A stretch of DNA of 64,000 bases from Acidobacteriota bacterium (GTDB lineage Bacteria > Acidobacteriota > Terriglobia > Terriglobales > Acidobacteriaceae). Below the pieces are notes generated by a model. That model worked only from the letters and a program-made list of their open reading frames with translations, was not told the DNA's origin and did no database searches. Of this stretch, positions 52,610 through 61,817 are shown piece after piece. The stretch covers positions 1 through 64,000 of the forward strand of contig JAJZME010000006.1 of NCBI GenBank assembly GCA_021803035.1, read 5' to 3'. Within the stretch, counting starts at the first letter, position 1; every line of letters begins with the position of its first letter. Both the position numbers and the translations under genes were made by a program.

Positions 52610-53368
52610 ATGCAAATGCAGGGGAACACGATCTTCATTACCGGCGGAACGTCGGGCATCGGCAGGGGATTGGCCGAAGCATTTTTCCAGCGCGGCAATC
52701 AGGTGATTATCACCGGCCGCCGCGAAGAGCGCCTGAAGGCAATCTGTGCGCGGCATCCGGGCATGTATTCCTACGTGCTGGATGTGACGAACCCGGCAGC
52801 GATTCAAGCCGTGGCGCGGCGGGCGATTGACGAGTTCCCGTCGATCAACTGCGTTATCAATAACGCCGGCGTGCAGATGCGCCTGAATTTTGTGCCGGGA
52901 ACAGAATTTGACCCGGCAGGCATGGAGACGCAAATCAGCACGAACCTGCTGGGGCCGATGCGCGTGGCGATGGCGTTTCTGCCACATCTGGCAGGCCAGT
53001 CCGGCGCAACGCTGGTGAATGTCTCCTCGGGGCTCGCATTTGTTCCATCGGCGCGCTTTCCGGTCTATTGCGCGACCAAGGCCGCGATTCACGCCTGGAC
53101 GCTTTCTCTGCGCCACCAGTTGCGCCGGTCTGGAATCAAGGTGATTGAGTTGATTCCGCCTTATGTCGCCACTGAACTGGGAGGGCCGGGGAAGCCGGCG
53201 GTTCCTGCCGGCGGCCGTGGTCCGATGGCGCTGGACGCATTTATCGCCGAGACTATGCGGGAGTTGGAGCCGGATGTGGAAGAGGTGGCCGTTGGCAGTG
53301 CGAAGAGGCTGGTGGCAGCCGCGGCGCTCGATGAGGTGAAGAAGGCTTTTGTGGCCATGAACGGCTAA
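52610..53368 (+). CDS. SDR-family oxidoreductase (DltE/YdfG-like)
   Basis: The 252-residue protein has FITGGTSGIGRGLAEAFF for the cofactor, VINNAGVQMRL, the catalytic serine in VNVSSGLAFVPS, and YCATKAAIH for Tyr/Lys. The DltE-like subgroup reduces small ketones or aldehydes; the role is undefined. It follows the ferredoxin-methyltransferase gene by 13 bp with GAAGGA before the ATG, so the two probably act on one pathway, perhaps reduction plus O-methylation of a secondary metabolite. Confidence 0.85.
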   Translation: MQMQGNTIFITGGTSGIGRGLAEAFFQRGNQVIITGRREERLKAICARHPGMYSYVLDVTNPAAIQAVARRAIDEFPSINCVINNAGVQMRLNFVPGTEFDPAGMETQISTNLLGPMRVAMAFLPHLAGQSGATLVNVSSGLAFVPSARFPVYCATKAAIHAWTLSLRHQLRRSGIKVIELIPPYVATELGGPGKPAVPAGGRGPMALDAFIAETMRELEPDVEEVAVGSAKRLVAAAALDEVKKAFVAMNG

Positions 53369-53436
53369 AGATGCCACGCAATGACCACCGCATGTTGCTG
53401 CGGCAGGCGAAAGCAAGCTGCCGGGCGGCTTCCTCG

Positions 53437-53477
53437 CTGCCCGCGCAAGCCTTGTGCGCCAGAATCTGCGCGGGCAG
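53437..53477. terminator. Hairpin between convergent SDR and citrate synthase genes
   Basis: Perfect 11-bp arms CTGCCCGCGCA (53437-53447) and TGCGCGGGCAG (53467-53477) with a 19-nt loop lie between two converging genes. No T-run is adjacent, so this is a structural barrier or factor-dependent terminator at best. Confidence 0.4.
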
Positions 53478-53517
53478 TTCCTCCGAGGAAAATCCGATCC
53501 GGGCGGGCGGCTGTGCG

Positions 53518-54828
53518 CTATGCACTCACCGCGCCGGCGACAGCGCGCTCTTCCATGGGAATGAATGTACGGGTGCGCTCGCCGGTGTAGATCTGGCGCG
53601 GACGCGCGATCTTGCGCTCCGGGTCCCGATGCATCTCTTCCCATTGAGCCAGCCAGCCCACGGAACGCGGAATGGCAAAGAGGACAGTAAACAGCTCCGG
53701 CTTGAACCCGACGGCCTGATAGATGATTCCGGAATAAAAGTCGACGTTGGGATACAGTTTCCGGTCGACGAAGTACTCATCTTCGAGCGCAATTCTTTCC
53801 AATTCGAGAGCGATGTCGAGTTGGGGATTTGATCCGGTAACCTGAAATACCTGTTCGGCGGTCCGTTTGATGATCTTGGCGCGCGGGTCGTAGTTCTTGT
53901 AGACACGGTGTCCGAATCCCATCAGCTTGATGTGCCCCTCTTTCACCTTCCGAATGTAAGCGGGGACCTTATCCTTGGAGCCGATCTCATTGAGCATCTT
54001 GAGAACCTCTTCGTTTGCGCCCCCGTGCAGCGGCCCGGATAATGCGGCCGCGGCCGAGGCGACAGCGAGATACGGATCCGCCAGGGAGCTTCCCACTGAA
54101 CGCATGGTGTTGGTGCTGCAGTTCTGCTCATGGTCGGCATGGAGAATGAAGAGCACGTCGAGCGCACGGGCCAGCACCGGGTTGGCCGCGTATTTAGGTT
54201 CCACCATCCGCCAAAGCATGTTCATGAAGTTTTCGGTATAGCTGAGGTCATTGTCCGGGTAGACGTAGGGAAAACCGACGTTGTGGCGATAGGACATGGC
54301 GGCCATGGTCGGCATTTTTGCAATCAGCCGTTTGATCTGGCGCAAACGGTTGGCGGGATCCTGAACGTTCTTGGCTTCCGGATAGACGGTGGACAGCGCC
54401 GCGACGGTGCTCACCAGCATGGCCATGGGATGGGCATCGTAGCGGAAGCCTTCCATGAATTTCCTTGTCGTCTCGTGCAGCATGGTGTGGTGCGTGATTT
54501 CATACACCCAGGCGTTCAGCTCCGACTTATTGGGGAGCTTGCCGAAGAGCAATAAATAAGCGACCTCAAGAAATGTGCAATTTTCCGCCAGCACCTCAAT
54601 GGGATAGCCGCGATACTCGAGAATGCCACGCTCGCCATCGATAAAAGTGACACTGCTCCGGCAGGATGCGGTGTTGACGAAGGCCGGATCGTACATCATG
54701 AGCCCAAAGTCGTCTTCGCCGGTGCGGATTTGGCGCATATCCAGGGATCGCACTGTGCCATCTTCAATGGGCAGCGTGTAGGTGCGGCCGGTGCGATTGT
54801 CGGTGATTGTGAGCGTATTTGATGCCAT
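53518..54828 (-). CDS. gltA: Citrate synthase (type II)
   Basis: The 436-residue protein is citrate synthase: FVNTASCRSSVTFIDGERGI and LEYRGYPIEVLAE near the start, VLFILHADHEQNCSTNTMR with a catalytic histidine, ALSGPLHGGANEEVLKML with the second, and MGFGHRVYKNYDPRAKIIK. It condenses oxaloacetate and acetyl-CoA in the TCA cycle. The length and NADH-sensitive-type start suggest the hexameric Gram-negative class. ATG 54828 is chosen because conservation begins there; the frame is open further upstream. Confidence 0.96.
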   Translation of the reverse strand: MASNTLTITDNRTGRTYTLPIEDGTVRSLDMRQIRTGEDDFGLMMYDPAFVNTASCRSSVTFIDGERGILEYRGYPIEVLAENCTFLEVAYLLLFGKLPNKSELNAWVYEITHHTMLHETTRKFMEGFRYDAHPMAMLVSTVAALSTVYPEAKNVQDPANRLRQIKRLIAKMPTMAAMSYRHNVGFPYVYPDNDLSYTENFMNMLWRMVEPKYAANPVLARALDVLFILHADHEQNCSTNTMRSVGSSLADPYLAVASAAAALSGPLHGGANEEVLKMLNEIGSKDKVPAYIRKVKEGHIKLMGFGHRVYKNYDPRAKIIKRTAEQVFQVTGSNPQLDIALELERIALEDEYFVDRKLYPNVDFYSGIIYQAVGFKPELFTVLFAIPRSVGWLAQWEEMHRDPERKIARPRQIYTGERTRTFIPMEERAVAGAVSA

Positions 54829-55284
54829 GTCCGAATCCCCCTTTGTCTCCTCTGCTCGTGTCTGAGCTGGTTGTACTCGTTGTACGGCTAACATCTCATC
54901 TCCGCCGTCTAGGGAACGCGGGCCCACCGAGGCTGGAGCCGAGCACTCCTATTCGTAGATTTCCAGTGTTCCAAATAACAGTTGTCTGTGATCATGGTCA
55001 CCACCAAGAATACCTGTTACGACCTCGAAGCCTCATCTCTGGGGAAAAGAAGGTCTTGCGGCTGCTTCAATGCCTTCAGCCGCCAAGCTGGATGCGCGCG
55101 GTTTTAAGCGGCGGTGTTTGCTCGGATGGCGCAATTCTGCCGCGCGCATGCAATCTGTCTGAAGGCTGCCGGCTCTGCCGCGTGGATTCTTTTGCCCCGC
55201 CCCGCAGGCGATCTGCTATTCTCGCCTTGCTCCGGTAAATCGCTTTTTAGAGCAGCGTAAAGGCGGGCTGGAGGGCCACTTCGG
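54829..55284. other. Divergent regulatory region between gltA and the GH3 gene, with a CRP-like site
   Basis: This 456-bp interval has no credible gene. TGTGA-TCATGG-TCACC at 54987-55002 fits the CRP/FNR superfamily half-site spacing with one base off consensus. TATTCT near 55212-55217 is a weak -10 candidate for the GH3 gene. Both flanking genes are plausible targets of carbon regulation. Confidence 0.3.
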
Positions 55285-57933
55285 ATGGAGTTCTCCATGG
55301 AAGCAGAAGAGCGTGAAAAGAGCAGGGCGCCGGGATTGCTATCCCGGCGCGAGTTTCTTGCCGCTTCGGCGGCACTTGTAGCCGTAGCGGCCTTTGACAG
55401 CCGCGCCATGGCTGATCCGGCAGACGGCGAGGGTGGTTCGATTACAGGCGAAGCCTTTGAGCAGGCGCGGCGGAGGGCTTCCGCACTGGTCGATCGCATG
55501 ACGGTGGAAGAGGTTGTGGGACAGGCCGGCAACGTTACTCCGGCCCTGCCGCACCTGGGCCTGAAACGCTATAACTACTGGACCGAAGGGCTTCATGGCG
55601 TGGTGGTGAACGGACCCATCACCTCTTTTCCGCAGCCCATTGCGCTGGGATGCACATGGAATCCGGAGCTGATCCACCAGGTTTACACCGCCGTATCCGA
55701 CGAAGCGCGCGCTTATCACAACAAGACCGGCCACCCGCTGGCATTCTTTTCGCCCTCAACCGTCAATATGGGTTTGCGCGACCCGCGCTGGGGACGCGTT
55801 GAAGAGAACTTTAGTGAAGATCCGTGGCTGGTGCAGACGCTCGCCGTCGAAACCATCCGCGGCATGCAGGGAGACAACCCGAAATATCTGAAAACCGTGG
55901 CCTGCGCCAAGCACTTCATCTGCAACGACACCGACTCCGACCGTATGTATGCCAATGCCACGCCGGACCACCGCAGCTTCTGGGAATATTACACGCGCGG
56001 CTTTGAGGCGGCCGTTACTCGCGGTCATGTTTTCAGCGTGATGGCCGCTTACAACGAGCTATGGGGAATTCCGTGCCCGGCCAATCACATGCTTCTTACC
56101 GGCATTCTGCGGGATCGCTGGGGATTCAAGGGCTACGTGGTCTCCGATTGCGACGCCATTGCCAACATCTACACCACGCACCACTACGTGGAAACCGGCG
56201 CTGAAGCTTCTGCCGCTGCCATCAAGGCCGGGTCGGATCTGAACTGCGGAAGAACGCTCCAGAATTTTCTGATGGCTTCCATACGCAGCAATCTCGTGAG
56301 TGAGGCGGAGGTTCGCGCGGCGCTGGTGCGCGTGATTACGGGGCGCTTTCTGCTTGGCGAGTTCGATCCCCCCGACGCAGTTCCGTGGAGCAAGATTTCG
56401 CCGTCGATCCTTGAAGATCGCCCGCATCGCGAGTTGGCGCGCGAAGCGGCTCGCCAGTCGCTGGTGCTGCTCAAGAACGAAGGCAATCTTCTGCCGCTCG
56501 ATAAAGAGAAGATCAAGAGCGTAGCCGTGATTGGACCGATGGCCGGATCCTGCCATCTGGGCGGCTACAGCGGCGTTGCCACACATCTGGTCTCGCCCTA
56601 TGAGGGCATTGCGGCGGCGCTGGGCGTCACACTGTTTGCCAACGGCGTGCCGGCCGGAGAATATCTGAACAGCTCCATCTTTCGCGGTCCGCGCTTCGAG
56701 GGACCTGCCGTGGGATTCTCTGAAGATGGGCAAGAATTTCTTACCGACATCAAGAACGGTGCCTGGGCCCAGTACGGGCCGCTCGATTTTACCGGCAAAA
56801 CATCCATCGAATTCGATATCGCCAGCATCGCCGATGGGGCGATCAATCTGCATCTCGATAGTCTTGACGCGGGTCCATTTTTGACCGTCAAGATTCCGTC
56901 AACCGGCAGCTTCGGCGCATGGAAGACCGTCAGTGCGCAGCTCAGCGGCATTACGGGGCGGCACATCGTATTCCTCCGCTTTACCACTGCCGTTGCCAAA
57001 TACTTTCTCCGGCTGCGGAGCTTCAAGTTACTTCCCGCTCCACCCGCCGAGCCGCCTTCGGTGAAGGTCACCTATGCCCCCGGTTGTTCCATCGCCGGAT
57101 CGAAGATCGACGCTCTCTTCAATGCTGCCGTGAAAGCGGCCTCCGAGGCCGATGTGGCAATTGTCTTCGCCGGCGACAACCAATCGATTGACCGTGAAGC
57201 GCACGACCGCTACTTCCTTCATCTTCCTGGCGTGCAACATGATCTGATTAGGGCCGTAGTGGCTGCGAATCAGCGGGCGATTCTCGTGGTGAACTCCAAC
57301 TGCCCGGTCGCCATCAATGCTGAGCAGGAGACGGTGCCGGCCATTCTTTGCGCGCTCTTTGGTGGTGAGCAGCAGGGAAATGCGATAGCCGATGCTCTGT
57401 TTGGCGCCTGCAACCCCGGAGGCAAACTGGCTTCCACCTGGTATCGCAGCGTCGACCAACTGCCGAATTTTCATGACTACGACATCAAGCACGGCAGAAC
57501 TTATATGTATTTCCGTGGCGATCCGCTTTATCCCTTTGGCCACGGCCTGAGCTACACGAGTTTCAGCTACCGGAACCTTCGCGTGGACGGCGAAAAGCTT
57601 TCGCCGGGCGGGTCGATCCGGTTGACCGTTGACATCGAAAATTCCGGCCGCATCGCCGGCGACGAGATCGTGCAATTTTATGTGCACGCCGGCGGGCCGG
57701 TTCAGCGGCCCATCAAGCAGCTTGCCGCATTTCGCCGCATTTCGCTGCGGCCCGGAGAGACGCAGACGGTCGCGTTCCGGCTTCCCCACGATCACATGGC
57801 GCTCCGGTACTGGGACGAGGCCAAGCACGAATTTACCTGCGCGCCCGGCAATGTAGATCTGCTGGTTGGCTCGTCCAGCGCGGATATCCGCCTGCGCGGC
57901 AAGGTGATGCTCATCCAGGAAGATGCGGGATGA
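55285..57933 (+). CDS. Exported GH3 beta-glucosidase/beta-xylosidase with a CBM6-like insertion
   Basis: The 882-residue protein has a twin-arginine signal (LSRREFLAASAALVAVAAF), the GH3 barrel (about 55-345) with the nucleophile D288 in VVSDCDAI, the (alpha/beta)6 domain (FAGDNQSIDREAHDR is the loop region), and a fibronectin-type C-terminal domain (FPFGHGLSYTSF-like, here YPFGHGLSYTSFSYRNL). Between the two halves an insertion at about 480-585 (GKTSIEFDIAS, GRHIVFLRFTTA) resembles a CBM6 carbohydrate-binding module. It likely removes xylose or glucose from the ends of xylo- or gluco-oligosaccharides in the periplasm or outside. Confidence 0.9.
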   Translation: MEFSMEAEEREKSRAPGLLSRREFLAASAALVAVAAFDSRAMADPADGEGGSITGEAFEQARRRASALVDRMTVEEVVGQAGNVTPALPHLGLKRYNYWTEGLHGVVVNGPITSFPQPIALGCTWNPELIHQVYTAVSDEARAYHNKTGHPLAFFSPSTVNMGLRDPRWGRVEENFSEDPWLVQTLAVETIRGMQGDNPKYLKTVACAKHFICNDTDSDRMYANATPDHRSFWEYYTRGFEAAVTRGHVFSVMAAYNELWGIPCPANHMLLTGILRDRWGFKGYVVSDCDAIANIYTTHHYVETGAEASAAAIKAGSDLNCGRTLQNFLMASIRSNLVSEAEVRAALVRVITGRFLLGEFDPPDAVPWSKISPSILEDRPHRELAREAARQSLVLLKNEGNLLPLDKEKIKSVAVIGPMAGSCHLGGYSGVATHLVSPYEGIAAALGVTLFANGVPAGEYLNSSIFRGPRFEGPAVGFSEDGQEFLTDIKNGAWAQYGPLDFTGKTSIEFDIASIADGAINLHLDSLDAGPFLTVKIPSTGSFGAWKTVSAQLSGITGRHIVFLRFTTAVAKYFLRLRSFKLLPAPPAEPPSVKVTYAPGCSIAGSKIDALFNAAVKAASEADVAIVFAGDNQSIDREAHDRYFLHLPGVQHDLIRAVVAANQRAILVVNSNCPVAINAEQETVPAILCALFGGEQQGNAIADALFGACNPGGKLASTWYRSVDQLPNFHDYDIKHGRTYMYFRGDPLYPFGHGLSYTSFSYRNLRVDGEKLSPGGSIRLTVDIENSGRIAGDEIVQFYVHAGGPVQRPIKQLAAFRRISLRPGETQTVAFRLPHDHMALRYWDEAKHEFTCAPGNVDLLVGSSSADIRLRGKVMLIQEDAG

Positions 57934-58171
57934 GCGCCCGATGGAGCCGTGGGCCGGTCATCGCATCGGGCACATGGATCCGCGATGAATGGTCTGCGGT
58001 GCGATGGCAGCATGGCCCCATCATGTATTGCAGAGTGGCTGTCGGGCGATGCGAGCATGACAGGCGAGGGCGCTTATCGCTTCACAAAGGCGTAAGTTCC
58101 GGCTTTGCGCAGCATGATGCGCGTGCGCCCGCCGTAACCGGCACGGCTTTAACAGCAGCGCCGTTTTGCAG

Positions 58172-59378
58172 CTATTGGCAGGCAGGCAACAGCAGGATCG
58201 CCGCTGTTCCCGCGGGGATCTCGACTTGCACGCTGGCACTGCTTGCGCGCACGCGCACCGCGCCGCGTATCCATTTCAGGCCGGCCAGTTCGGGGCGTAT
58301 CTGCATCCTGCTGAAGCTGGGATCGATGGCTTTCACGCCCAGCAACTGCTGCAGGAGCCATGAAGCGGGGCCGCTCGACCAGCCATGCGCCATGCTGACG
58401 AAATAGCCGGTGGTGCCATCGGCCTCGAGGTAACTGACCAGAACCCGGGCTTCGCAGCCGCAGGCCGATTTGATCAGCACGCGACCTGCCACTTCGCGGC
58501 CAAAGTCCAGCAGCAGGCCGGGGGCTTTACTTGCGGTTGTCTCCGCGGGAAAGCGGACGGTGAATTGATGGGCAGAAGCAGAACTCATCAGCGCATTCAC
58601 ATGTTCAAGTTGGCCGGCGCGATGCGTGATTGCCGAAGCGCGCAGACTATATGTGCGGAGATAGGGTGACATGCCCCTGTAGCCGGGCCAGTCGTAGAGT
58701 CCGGCATCGAGATTCCACTGGAAGAAATCCGGCGAACTTTCGATGGCTCCGAGCGCCTGTACGCGCGGCTAACTGCGATCGTCGAAGGCGGGCGATTGCC
58801 AGCCCTGCGGTGCGGCGACCACGCTGCGCCACACCGGTAATCACCAGCGGCTTGGCGTTGACTCCCCATGCGGCGGGAACGATTTTGGCGACGATTATTT
58901 TGCCATGAGCCAACTGATGGATTGCTGGCACATCGCTGGCCGCGACAGCTCCCCAGCCTCGCACCGCTTGGATGGCGAGGAGATTGCGGCCGATCCGCAA
59001 GGCGGAATGGACGTTGGCGCTGAAGACGTGGCCGGCTACCCGCGACGTCGGCTTGAAGCTGGTATCGAGAACCACCTTTCCGTTCCGATAAGTCTTCATG
59101 CTGCGCGGCCCAGCGACATACAGAGTTGCGGCGGGAATTCGGCTCAACCGAAATGTGCCGCGAAAGGCATGCGCTGCAATCTTGCTTTTGTGCTGGCGCG
59201 AGGCGGAGTTTGCGCGATTGGTACGCAGCGCCGCGGCATGAGCGGTGGTCCAAATGCACTGTTCCGGCAATGGTGCCTGTGCAACGCGGTGAAGTCCGGC
59301 CGGATTGCGTGCCGGATCCAAGTTGCTGCTGATTGCGGCGCCTTGGGCGTGGAGTGCAGTTGTAGTTGCCGCCAGCAA
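58172..59378 (-). pseudogene. Decayed GH78 rhamnosidase paralogue
   Basis: Read leftward from 59378, the translation resembles the intact GH78 protein at 7568-10075: signal-like start, NLDPARNPAGLHR, PAATLYVAG, KIVPAAWGVNAKPLVITGV. Near 58830 the frame shifts by one base; the continuing frame (WRSVVAAPQGWQSP) meets a TAG at 58769-58771, then resumes with SPDFFQWNLDAGLYDWPGY and LLLDFGREVAGRV. At about 58428 it jumps from the LVSY segment straight to LEADGTTGYFVSMAHGWSS, which in the intact gene lies about 1.1 kb further on, so the whole catalytic barrel is missing. It ends in the normal C-terminal beta domain. Non-functional. Confidence 0.8.
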
Positions 59379-59614
59379 CAGCGTTGCGAGCTATGCCGTC
59401 TTCCTTGAGGATGTGCGTTCTTCGCGCGGATGCGCGCTTCGGCTGCCGTTTGCCATCTCACAGAGTATCCTGCCCGCCTTCGGGGGGGCAGTGCGTTGCG
59501 ACAAGGCGCAGCCGCTGCTTCGTTCGGCGAACTTGTCTGCCTTCTGCAATGCATCTGATTCAGCGTGTGCTTTGTCGGAGGCCGGAACCTGTCCGCTTCG
59601 TCCTGGCGCGCGGA

Positions 59615-60475
59615 TTATGCGGCGCCCGCGGCTATCGATTCGGGAGTGGAGGCGGCAAAGCCAAAAACGGCCGCATTTGCAACAATTTCCTCTTCCAACT
59701 GTCCGTGGTGCGCGAAAGGCTCGAGCACCTTCCTGATTTCCGCTGCAAATTCCGCTTGCCGGTCTCCCATGAAGGCGCGCGACGTGGTGGATCTTGAAAA
59801 CGCCCTGCCCACGAGATCGTCAATGGTCACATGCCGGGTTGCGGTTACAAGAATCTGCTCAACGGCGCGAAACCGCGATCCGGCGAACCATTCATCGGTG
59901 TTTACGCGATAGCGCTTGCGCTCGGGATCTTCAGACCAGGAGTGACAAAGCTTCTGGTATGGCTTTACCCACGGAGTGTTGGGAGTTTCGACGGAGGTAG
60001 GCCGGCAGATCAGCACCCACCCTTTGGCAGAAACGATCTTTTCCAGCACTGCCAATGCGACCGGACGATCCAGCCAATGCAAAGCTCGACCTATGGTAAT
60101 AATGTCGAACGATTCGCTGGTCGCAAAATCCTCAATGCGTCCAAGCTGGAACGCGACCTGCGCTTGTGCTTGCGCCGCCGCCTCTTTGGCGGCTTCGATC
60201 ATCCCTGGCTCAGGATCAAGCCCTGTGCACTGCTTTACGAACGGGGCGAAGCCGATAGCCAGGAGGCCTGGTCCGCAGCCGACATCAAGCAGGGCTTCGT
60301 GCCCGTCCAAGCCGAGACGTTCTGCCACCGCGCGGAAGAACTCCGGCAAGTAAGGCTCACGATATTGCGCGTAAAATTCGACGGTTGAAGCGAAGCGCCC
60401 CACGACCCAAGTGTTGCATGCAGCGACCCGGTCGATCAAGTCTCGTTTTCGCGTAGCAGTACCGGAAGCGGTCAT
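59615..60475 (-). CDS. Class I SAM-dependent methyltransferase
   Basis: The protein of 286 residues has the SAM motif ALLDVGCGPGLLAIGFA, an acidic post-I motif (TGLDPEPGMIEAAKEAA), IITIGRALHWLDRP, and a C-terminal substrate region (HVTIDDLVGRAFSRSTT). HALHW-type motifs as here (RALHWLDRP) occur in UbiE/TAM-like enzymes that methylate small acids or metabolites, but the substrate is unknown. ATG 60475 is preferred; the open frame begins at 60493. It is beside the acyltransferase remnant on the same strand. Confidence 0.82.
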   Translation of the reverse strand: MTASGTATRKRDLIDRVAACNTWVVGRFASTVEFYAQYREPYLPEFFRAVAERLGLDGHEALLDVGCGPGLLAIGFAPFVKQCTGLDPEPGMIEAAKEAAAQAQAQVAFQLGRIEDFATSESFDIITIGRALHWLDRPVALAVLEKIVSAKGWVLICRPTSVETPNTPWVKPYQKLCHSWSEDPERKRYRVNTDEWFAGSRFRAVEQILVTATRHVTIDDLVGRAFSRSTTSRAFMGDRQAEFAAEIRKVLEPFAHHGQLEEEIVANAAVFGFAASTPESIAAGAA

Positions 60476-60774
60476 GAGAAAAGAGAGGAGCAAAGCTTCG
60501 ATGGTTCGACGTGCTCGCCGTCGCCCAGCCCCACAAAGCGGATTGGCCGTTTGCCCGCGATCCCCACGAAAATTGAATTGAGGTGTGTTGTCTGATTGAT
60601 GGCCCGCAGGGCAGGCCCGGGCGAGGGAATCTTCTCCAAGCCGGCGATGCTTAGCTTGCTGCTCCAGATGTGCCGTATGAGTGCGCGCATACGGCGCTGG
60701 GCAAGGCCATAGAGTCCAACCGCATGGCCCTCGCGTTCAAGACGTTTCAATGAGCATGAACGATCCCATATCAT
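60472..60774 (-). pseudogene. Lysophosphatidate acyltransferase (PlsC) N-terminal remnant
   Basis: Translation from about 60774 gives LYGLAQRRMRALIRHI, then SIAGLEKIPSPGPALRAI, NQTTHLNSIFVGIAGKRP and IRFVG. This is the start of a PlsC-type 1-acyl-glycerol-3-phosphate acyltransferase, whose motif I is NHxxxxD. Here both catalytic residues are changed (H to Q, D to N), and the protein stops about 20 residues later, without motifs II-IV. It touches the start of the methyltransferase gene on the left. A dead fragment. Confidence 0.6.
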
Positions 60775-61106
60775 GGCGTCTTCCGATTGATCTTTGAGCC
60801 TATTAGCTGGACTCGGACTCCCCTTTCTACACGTGACAGGAAATTTACGTCCTGCGGAGCATTTGTCCCACGACCGCGGCAACGGTTTGTGTGAAGTTGA
60901 GGCTGTGATGCAAGCATGATTGCTGACGCACCGCTGCAAATCGGCATGTTGGGGCAACTACAAGGTTATGTACCGCACGCGGCGCGGAGCGCTGGCGGGG
61001 CTTATTTTCGGATACGCGGGGCGACAGAACAATATAGGCGTCTCATGGCTGGCACTCAGATTTTCCAAGTATTGTTCCTGTAACGAACATGTTGCTGCGC
61101 GGATTT

Positions 61107-61122
61107 ACTCTTTATATAGAGT
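61107..61122. promoter_or_regulatory. AT-rich palindrome ACTCT-ttatat-AGAGT, promoter/operator candidate
   Basis: A perfect 5-bp inverted repeat around TTATAT lies 74 bp before the methyltransferase gene at 61196. TATATA could serve as a -10 box with the palindrome as operator. A second palindrome CCTGCGCGCAGG follows at 61137-61148. Confidence 0.3.
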
Positions 61123-61195
61123 GCAAGCAGCGCGCGCCTGCGCGCAGGCCCGGTAGCGCTTCGTCAGCCGACGGGGCAAAGAGCACAGGAGGTAC

Positions 61196-61789
61196 ATGCA
61201 ACAAATGTCTCACGAGAGGCGATTCAATGCGTCAATGGCGAGCATGCTGGAGAAGGCGGAGCGGCTGGAGTGGCTGCCGCCGGCGGAAGTTATTGCAGCG
61301 TTGGCCGTGCCGCCCGGTCAGGTGATCGCAGATATAGGTGCGGGAACGGGCTATTTTGCCCTGCCGCTGGCCCAGGCAACGGGACCGAAAGGCAAGGTTT
61401 ACGCCATCGACGCGCAGGCTGAGATGCTTTCGCTGCTTGCCGGGAAGGTGCGGGATTCCGGCCTTGATAACGTGGAGTTGATTCGCGCCGAGGCCGATGC
61501 AACAGGTCTGGCGCGGAAAAGCTGCGATTTCGTTTTTATGGCCAACGTGTGGCATGAGTTCGATGATCGCGCCGCTGTGCTCGACGAGGCAATGCGTCTG
61601 CTGCGGTCCCAAGGCCGCATCGGCATCCTCGATTGGCGTCCGGATGTGGAGCCCGATCACGGCCCGCCCATCGAACATCGTCTGCGTCCCGATGATGCCG
61701 TGGCTGCTATGCGGTCCGCCGGCGCCGCGCCGCTTGCCTCCGTCAATGTCGGCAAGTATGCGTGGCTCGTCACGGGCGTTGCCCCATAG
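61196..61789 (+). CDS. UbiE-like SAM-dependent methyltransferase
   Basis: The 197-residue protein is a compact class I methyltransferase. It begins RRFNASMASMLEKAERLEWL, then SAM motif VIADIGAGTGYFALPLAQ, YAIDAQAEMLSLLAGKV, FVFMANVWHEFDDR and GILDWRP. The family includes arsenite and small-molecule methyltransferases annotated as UbiE/COQ5-like; no substrate-specific cysteines for arsenite are seen. AGGAGG lies 3 nt before ATG 61196 and 12 nt before ATG 61205, so either could be used. Confidence 0.85.
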   Translation: MQQMSHERRFNASMASMLEKAERLEWLPPAEVIAALAVPPGQVIADIGAGTGYFALPLAQATGPKGKVYAIDAQAEMLSLLAGKVRDSGLDNVELIRAEADATGLARKSCDFVFMANVWHEFDDRAAVLDEAMRLLRSQGRIGILDWRPDVEPDHGPPIEHRLRPDDAVAAMRSAGAAPLASVNVGKYAWLVTGVAP

Positions 61790-61817
61790 AAATTGGCGAG
61801 CGGTTGGGCGGAGGCTT

